From contig DMNE01000013.1 of the NCBI GenBank assembly GCA_003453735.1, positions 1 to 9,684 of the forward strand: a DNA stretch of 9,684 nt, written 5' to 3'. A program made the position numbers and the translations under genes. The notes beneath the pieces were generated by a model. The model did no database searches. It had not been told where the DNA came from and was given only the letters and a program-made list of their open reading frames with translations. This DNA is from Nitrospiraceae bacterium. Lineage in GTDB: Bacteria; Nitrospirota; Thermodesulfovibrionia; Thermodesulfovibrionales; UBA9159. Shown in pieces: positions 6,748-9,684 of the stretch. Numbering within the stretch: position 1 is the stretch's first letter; the number at the start of each line of letters is the position of its first letter.

Positions 6748-7050
6748 GTGTCAATGGAATGACATCTTCCTGCCGCGTAGGCTGGGGCTTAAGCATTCTT
6801 CTTCGGGCATGAGACAGGTCTGCGCCACCTTCACTGCGATCTTGTCCGGGGGTCGGCTCAGTCGACCTTACCTCCCTGCCATTGGTCAGAACCTCCTAAT
6901 AGGTAACAGAGATCCATCGGGACACCCCCTAGCAGACCTCCCAGCCCTATGGGGTTTGAGCGCCGGCTTCCTTGATCAAAAAATCCATCAACCTTTTGCA
7001 AGAGACTTTTTTTGAGAGACTTAAGAAGGAAAGGGTGATTTTTTCCATTT
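6748..7050. other. Intergenic stretch with no supported gene
   Basis: About 300 bases between the 55-residue gene and the second Pho-like promoter. A long plus-strand frame crosses it (6608-7015), but it begins inside the small Cys-rich gene in another frame, has no ribosome site and shows no family features. The 5' part is GC-rich. A small inverted repeat, TGTCA-ATGGAA-TGACA (6749-6764), follows the stop codon of the 55-residue gene. A T-run at about 7008-7014 lacks a convincing stem. Content otherwise unknown. Confidence 0.4.
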
Positions 7051-7105
7051 GTTTACAAAGATTTAACTTGATTGTAATAATATTGTAACAAAAGAATGAT
7101 ACATT
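7051..7105 (+). promoter_or_regulatory. Pho-box-like promoter 2 (four repeats)
   Basis: Four units repeat exactly every 11 bases: GTTTACA (7051-7057), TTTAACT (7062-7068), TGTAATA (7073-7079) and TGTAACA (7084-7090). Nine bases later TACATT (7100-7105) can act as the -10. This is the arrangement of tandem PhoB/PhoP sites with the last repeat over the -35. The strong ribosome site and ATG at 7126 follow within about 20 bases of the expected transcription start. I regard it as a phosphate-starvation promoter, by analogy only. Confidence 0.65.
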
Positions 7106-7125
7106 GATAACGAAAGGAGGATCGG

Positions 7126-7341
7126 ATGCATCAAACAAGAGAATTGATCTGTCAGTACCTGAAGGGTAGCCCTGATGGAGCTTTGTGCGGTGTTGTTGAC
7201 AACTTGATCAGATGCATGGAAGATGCTGACATCCGAGTCTGTATGAGCAGACACCATGAGGCATGTTCATACTATGTCTTCTCTTTGCGGAGGACTGTAG
7301 CCGAGGCTATGGAACCTGATATAGCAGCGGGCAATTTATAA
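7126..7341 (+). CDS. 71-residue cysteine-rich small protein
   Basis: The ATG has a strong AAGGAGG five bases upstream. The protein reads MHQTRELICQYLKGSPDGALC, then GVVDNLIRCMEDADIRVCMSR, HHEACSYYVFSLRR, and an acidic tail. Five cysteines (C-x11-C, then C-x8-C and C-x7-C) and a mixed charged and helical composition suggest a small metal-binding or partner-binding protein in the cytoplasm. I do not recognise a named family. It is the first gene behind Pho-like promoter 2, and the next gene starts five bases after its stop, so the two are probably co-transcribed and translationally linked. Similarity of its last third to the 55-residue protein at 6580 is noted there. Confidence 0.75.
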   Translation: MHQTRELICQYLKGSPDGALCGVVDNLIRCMEDADIRVCMSRHHEACSYYVFSLRRTVAEAMEPDIAAGNL

Positions 7342-7346
7342 TCGTA

Positions 7347-7670
7347 ATGGAGACAATGCCTCATGAGAGCAAACAAGTACCAACAAGAGTCGGGAAACAA
7401 GGGGATGATAACAAATGTCCCTCGTGTGATAGTAGTGCAATTTACAAATATGGAAAGGTCCGGACAGGGAAGCAGAGGTATCTCTGTATTGTATGCGGGA
7501 GACAGTTTACCGATGGTTCTAAGAAGGCGACTGTGAAAGGCAAACCGGTTTGTCCAGAATGCGGAAGGCTTATGAACCTGTATAAGATAGACGGTGACGT
7601 TGTCCGCTTTCGCTGTTCAGGGTATCCGGAATGTAGAACATTTAAAAAATATAGAATGAAGGAGGAATGA
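7347..7670 (+). CDS. Double zinc-ribbon protein (IS1/InsA-like plus topoisomerase-type finger)
   Basis: A 107-residue protein with two zinc modules. Residues 24-55 read CPSCDSSAIYKYGKVRTGKQ, then RYLCIVCGRQF, the zinc ribbon seen at the N-terminus of IS1 InsA-type and related transposases. Residues 69 on read CPECGRLMNLYKIDGD, then RFRCSGYPEC, like the C4 fingers at the end of bacterial topoisomerase I. No catalytic transposase domain follows. It is therefore a stand-alone nucleic-acid-binding protein rather than a mobile element, perhaps a regulator; this is inference. The start is uncertain: ATG at 7347 lies five bases after the previous stop but has no ribosome site, while ATG at 7356 has a close GGAG. 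The C-terminus overlaps the ribosome site of the next gene. Confidence 0.75.
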   Translation: METMPHESKQVPTRVGKQGDDNKCPSCDSSAIYKYGKVRTGKQRYLCIVCGRQFTDGSKKATVKGKPVCPECGRLMNLYKIDGDVVRFRCSGYPECRTFKKYRMKEE

Positions 7671-7671
7671 G

Positions 7672-8043
7672 ATGAGTTATTACATGCATAGCGTTCCGGG
7701 GAGATTAAGGGTAAAGAGTCCGGCAGTCAAGAGGAATGATGATGCTGCAGGGGAAATCAGAAAAACGTTGAGTACGATGAACGGTATTGCTACCGTTGAC
7801 ATTAATGTAGTGACTGGCAGCATTCTCATTAACTATAACCCCAAGACCATACACTATAACGACATTGTCAGCCTGCTCGAGAGAAAAGGGTATTTTGATA
7901 CATCAAGGGCGTTAACAAATGATCAGTTTATTCACAGGGCTGCTTCTCAAGCAGGTAACATTGTCGGAAAAGCTATCTTCGGCACTTTTGTCGAAAAGGC
8001 CCTAGAGGGATCGGCACTCTCACTGATAACTTTTTTGATATAG
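7672..8043 (+). CDS. HMA_2-type small protein
   Basis: A 123-residue protein. The N-terminus has HSVPGRLRVKSPAVK, followed by MNGIATVDINVVTGSILINY and LLERKGYF, the ferredoxin-like fold of HMA_2 (a heavy-metal-associated-like domain that lacks the CxxC metal site). The C-terminal part, GNIVGKAIFGTFVEKALEGS, then ALSLITFLI, is a conserved, partly hydrophobic helical tail that may touch a membrane. Such proteins occur in Nitrospirota and Deltaproteobacteria; their function is unknown to me. AGGAGG lies just upstream and the ATG follows the previous stop after one base, so it is the third gene of the Pho-like operon. A broken paralogue lies at 8322. Confidence 0.8.
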   Translation: MSYYMHSVPGRLRVKSPAVKRNDDAAGEIRKTLSTMNGIATVDINVVTGSILINYNPKTIHYNDIVSLLERKGYFDTSRALTNDQFIHRAASQAGNIVGKAIFGTFVEKALEGSALSLITFLI

Positions 8044-8321
8044 CTCAATTATCCGTCCGCGCACTCCTTCCCTAAGCCTTACGATGTTTTATTCCCCTTT
8101 TACTATCAATAGAAGTCTCTAATCAAGTATCATTCGTCATAGTATTCTAGAAATTCCAAGACAAACAGTCTGTTCTAATGCTTGTTAGAAGATTGGGAGA
8201 TATCAACAACCCTGAAATCACGTAACCTCTGAATGACAGAACATCGGACTTCTCATCTCGATCAAAATAGCCGGTGGATAAAGTTGGACTCACAACAGAT
8301 CATTCTAAAGTGGGATGTTGC
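8044..8321. other. Spacer between HMA_2 copies, with palindromes
   Basis: No coding frame is supported here. Two inverted repeats stand out: the palindrome TTCTAGAA (8145-8152) and TTCTAA-TGCTTG-TTAGAA (8173-8190). Neither has a T-run, so they are not clear terminators. They could be operator half-sites or chance. No promoter for the broken copy at 8322 is evident. Confidence 0.35.
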
Positions 8322-8674
8322 ATGGAATATTATATTAACTATGAGCCTGGCAGATTAAGAATTCAGACACCAACAACTAATGAAAATCCGGAAAGAGCTG
8401 AAGAGTTTGGATAGTTTGTGAAGGGATTGCTGGAATGACTGCGGTGGAGACCCATCTTGTTACGGGAAGCGCGATAACACACCTTGCTGAAAAGAAGATC
8501 AATTGCGAACAGATCACTGGAATTATCGAGAAATGCGGATCTCACTCTCTTTCGAAAGCAAAGACCTGCGATGAAATTATAACGAACACAACAAGGAAAG
8601 CCATTGAAGTGGCGGAGAAAGGGATAATCGATTCCACGGGGTGGCAGAATGATACTCTTCCGGGGATTAAGATG
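8322..8674 (+). pseudogene. Broken paralogue of the HMA_2-type gene
   Basis: From ATG at 8322 the frame reads MEYYINYEPGRLRIQTPTT, aligning with the intact copy's MSYYMHSVPGRLRVKSPAV. It meets TAG at 8412, continues as FVKGLLE, and then needs a one-base shift near 8432-8435. The next frame reads GMTAVETHLVTGSAIT, IIEKCGS and KTCDEII, matching the other copy's GIATVDINVVTGSILI, LLERKGY and LTNDQFI. The hydrophobic C-terminal tail is no longer recognisable. There is no ribosome site. With one stop and one frameshift it looks like a decayed duplicate; the two DNA sequences have diverged widely, so the duplication is old. The 3' end is approximate and runs up to the convergent tatA-type gene. Confidence 0.75.
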
Positions 8675-8683
8675 CTATATCTC

Positions 8684-8935
8684 TTATTTTCGCCGCCTCC
8701 GGCTTTCGTTATTTGCGGTTTCCCGGGGTTGAAGAACCGCCTTATTTTCCATAGTCTCCTTCTTTCTCTTGTTGCTCTTTGCCGGTGTTACGTTTATTTC
8801 GTCAGATTCAGACAGGCCCTCTTTATACTTCTTGATCCCCTCACCGATCCCCCTGGTAATCTCGTAAAGTCTTCTTTTGCCAAAGATGACAAGGACTATT
8901 ACCAAAATTACGATCAAATCCTGCGTGCCCAACAT
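8684..8935 (-). CDS. tatA: TatA/E-family twin-arginine translocase subunit
   Basis: An 83-residue protein. It begins MLGTQDLIVILVIVLVIFGKRRL, the short N-terminal helix and FG hinge of TatA/TatE, followed by the amphipathic helix YEITRGIGEGIKKYKEGL (residues 24-41) and a charged, low-complexity C-terminal tail. TatA forms the pore-like part of the Tat system, which exports folded proteins. GGAGGATTGAT directly precedes the ATG, giving a strong start. It stands alone here; no tatB or tatC is in the window. The hinge reads FGKRRLYEI instead of the more usual FGPKKLPEI. It is convergent with the broken HMA_2 gene. A candidate -10, TATACT, lies at 9006-9011 without a good -35. Confidence 0.85.
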   Translation of the reverse strand: MLGTQDLIVILVIVLVIFGKRRLYEITRGIGEGIKKYKEGLSESDEINVTPAKSNKRKKETMENKAVLQPRETANNESRRRRK

Positions 8936-9100
8936 ATCAATCCTCCTCTCCTTTTCATCATTCTTTGTTGTTCTGTGATTGTCAGCAGTCAGTTACTCAT
9001 TCATTAGTATAGAATATTTTGCCTATGCCCTTTCGCCTCTACCCTAGATGCGATATTGCATGAGCTTTCAGACTTTGCATCTACTCATCAATCCCGAGAA

Positions 9101-9132
9101 TTAATAATTTTTTAACATTCTTCAAATATATT
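9101..9132 (+). promoter_or_regulatory. Weak third Pho-like site
   Basis: Two units, TTAATA (9101-9106) and TTAACA (9112-9117), lie 11 bases apart, and TATATT (9127-9132) follows after nine bases, the same spacing as the two better sites. The area is AT-rich, so chance is a real possibility, and no gene is seen downstream. Listed with low confidence. Confidence 0.2.
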
Positions 9133-9170
9133 ATCGAAAAGATCTCAACAGAGACCGATGTTTTTCCTCC

Positions 9171-9218
9171 CGCCACACCAGGACCCATGACCTCACTCAG
9201 GCCGTAATTATCAGGCGG
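9171..9218 (-). pseudogene. Remnant of a phenylacetate-CoA ligase-type gene
   Basis: On the minus strand one frame contains PPDNYGLSEVMGPGVAGG. The part YGLSEVMGPGVA is the well-known conserved core of PaaK-type phenylacetate-CoA ligases (AMP-forming). Nothing else around it, in this or the neighbouring frames, aligns with that family, which is usually about 430 residues long. It is probably a short relic of a deleted gene. A chance match is possible but unlikely at twelve residues. Confidence 0.45.
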
Positions 9219-9273
9219 CTCTATTCGTAATGGAGTAACTTTATAGACGGTATCCTCTCTTTTTTGCAAGTAT

Positions 9274-9301
9274 TTCCGTCCGCACCTTTGCGGCAACGGA
9301 A
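9274..9301. repeat. Hairpin with bulge
   Basis: TTCCGTCCGCA pairs with TGCGG-CA-ACGGAA across the four-base loop CCTT, leaving only the two-base CA bulge. No T-run follows on either strand, so it does not look like an intrinsic terminator. Confidence 0.5.
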
Positions 9302-9445
9302 GAGTCTGAAACTGCCAGCAGGGTAAGTCTTCACTGTTCTTTCCAAAAGCATACATCTTATTTTGGAAGTCTTCTCATGGGCATGCCACAGGAAGGAAGT
9401 TTGCATCCGTGTCACGGGGTAAAGGCGGATTCGCTCCCTGCTAGC

Positions 9446-9477
9446 TGACAGTTTCCTTCGCAAGGTGGAAACTGTCA
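9446..9477. repeat. Perfect 11-base inverted repeat
   Basis: TGACAGTTTCC (9446-9456) and GGAAACTGTCA (9467-9477) are exact reverse complements around a ten-base loop. No T-run follows. It could be an RNA hairpin, a protein-binding palindrome or the end of a decayed element. Confidence 0.7.
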
Positions 9478-9546
9478 ATGGTCAAATCCGTCGCAACGAT
9501 AAGTACCGGAAATAACGCTCACCGGAAGGGAACTGATGGGCTATAG

Positions 9547-9564
9547 AGTATCTTTTTTGATACT
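9547..9564. repeat. Hairpin AGTATC-T6-GATACT
   Basis: A perfect six-base stem with a loop made only of six T residues. It stands between the 11-base inverted repeat and the nested stems at the window end. Function unknown. Confidence 0.5.
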
Positions 9565-9607
9565 GAGTTTCGACTATACTATGAGCCAACGTGGTTGAAT
9601 TGATTGC

Positions 9608-9677
9608 AAGAGTAAAGGTCCCGGTCGCACGTTGCGCTCCCGGACCCTCTTCGCGCACGGGGCATTAGACCCCGCGC
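9608..9677. repeat. Nested GC-rich double hairpin
   Basis: The first structure is layered: AAGAG with CTCTT outside (9608-9612, 9647-9651), GGTCC with GGACC inside it (9617-9621, 9642-9646), and CGCA with TGCG at the tip. The second follows at once: GCGC-AC-GGGG (9653-9662), loop CATTAGA, CCCCGCGC (9670-9677). Such density suggests a structured RNA or element end, but I do not recognise it. Confidence 0.45.
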
Positions 9678-9684
9678 TTGACCA

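Larger units (their letters stand above)
8936..9684. other. Non-coding, hairpin-rich region
   Basis: No intact gene is supported in these roughly 750 bases. The region holds the tatA leader, a weak Pho-like site at 9101, an antisense ligase remnant at 9171-9218 and five hairpins. The two longest minus-strand frames overlap each other, have no ribosome sites and match no family apart from the remnant. The end of the window (9608-9677) is unusually rich in nested stems. Confidence 0.4.

Noticed and set aside
6972..6979. TTGATCAA as a possible FNR-type site
   Set aside because: FNR boxes need four bases between the half-sites; this is a plain palindrome and no promoter lies near it.
6608..7015. 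135-residue plus-strand frame
   Set aside because: It overlaps the Cys-rich gene at 6580 in another frame, lacks a ribosome site and reads as random sequence.
8222..8238. GTAACC and ATGACA spaced by 11 as another Pho-like site
   Set aside because: Only two poor units and no -10 at the nine-base distance.
8675..9007. 3' half of the frame 8435-9007
   Set aside because: It is the antisense of the tatA-type gene; the HMA_2-like part ends before it.
9221..9478. 85-residue minus-strand frame
   Set aside because: It crosses two hairpins, has no ribosome site and no recognisable domain.

Overview
The window is a bacterial chromosomal segment of medium GC content. It has a strong microaerobic respiration operon on the minus strand (about 178-5960) and a looser, partly decayed set of small genes on the plus strand (about 6132-8675). 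A tatA-type gene follows on the minus strand (8684-8935), then about 750 bases with hairpins and one gene remnant but no convincing intact gene. The HMA_2-like proteins, the split and fused CcoO/CcoP, the PsiE fragment and the short Cys-rich proteins suggest a Nitrospirota or deltaproteobacterial-type anaerobe or microaerophile. That placement is inference; no taxonomic marker gene is present.

Region 1, minus strand, read from 5960 down to 178. A near-consensus sigma-70 promoter (TAGACA, 17 bases, TATAAT) leads into ccoN, the catalytic subunit of a cbb3-type oxidase. Next come a CcoO subunit fused to a CcoP-like cytochrome c domain, a stand-alone CcoP (FixP_N) membrane anchor, a 30-residue membrane peptide, a 49-residue CcoQ-like protein, ccoG, ccoH, a secreted Met-motif protein of YtkA/FixH type, and a DsbD_2/SafE-type membrane protein. 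The first four genes give the enzyme core. The last four probably serve assembly and copper or redox handling. Spacing is tight, with several overlaps, so this is very likely one operon. An imperfect nested RNA stem sits in the only sizeable internal gap (3226-3321).

Region 2, plus strand, 6132-8675. A truncated psiE-like fragment ends exactly where a first Pho-box-like promoter begins: three 7-base units with an 11-base period, then 9 bases to a -10. A 55-residue Cys-rich protein follows at 6580. A second, stronger promoter of the same design (four units, the same 9-base gap to its -10) precedes a tight three-gene operon: a 71-residue Cys-rich protein, a double zinc-ribbon protein and an HMA_2-type protein. 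A broken paralogue of the HMA_2 gene lies just downstream. The two Cys-rich genes share nearly the same leader sequence. This looks like a small phosphate-starvation (PhoB/PhoP-type) regulon of undescribed proteins next to the cbb3 operon, and it is the most interesting part of the window.

Region 3, 8684-9684. A TatA/E-family gene is followed by non-coding sequence. This holds a short antisense remnant with the phenylacetate-CoA ligase signature YGLSEVMGPGVA, a weak third Pho-like site, and several hairpins, the densest of them in the last 80 bases.
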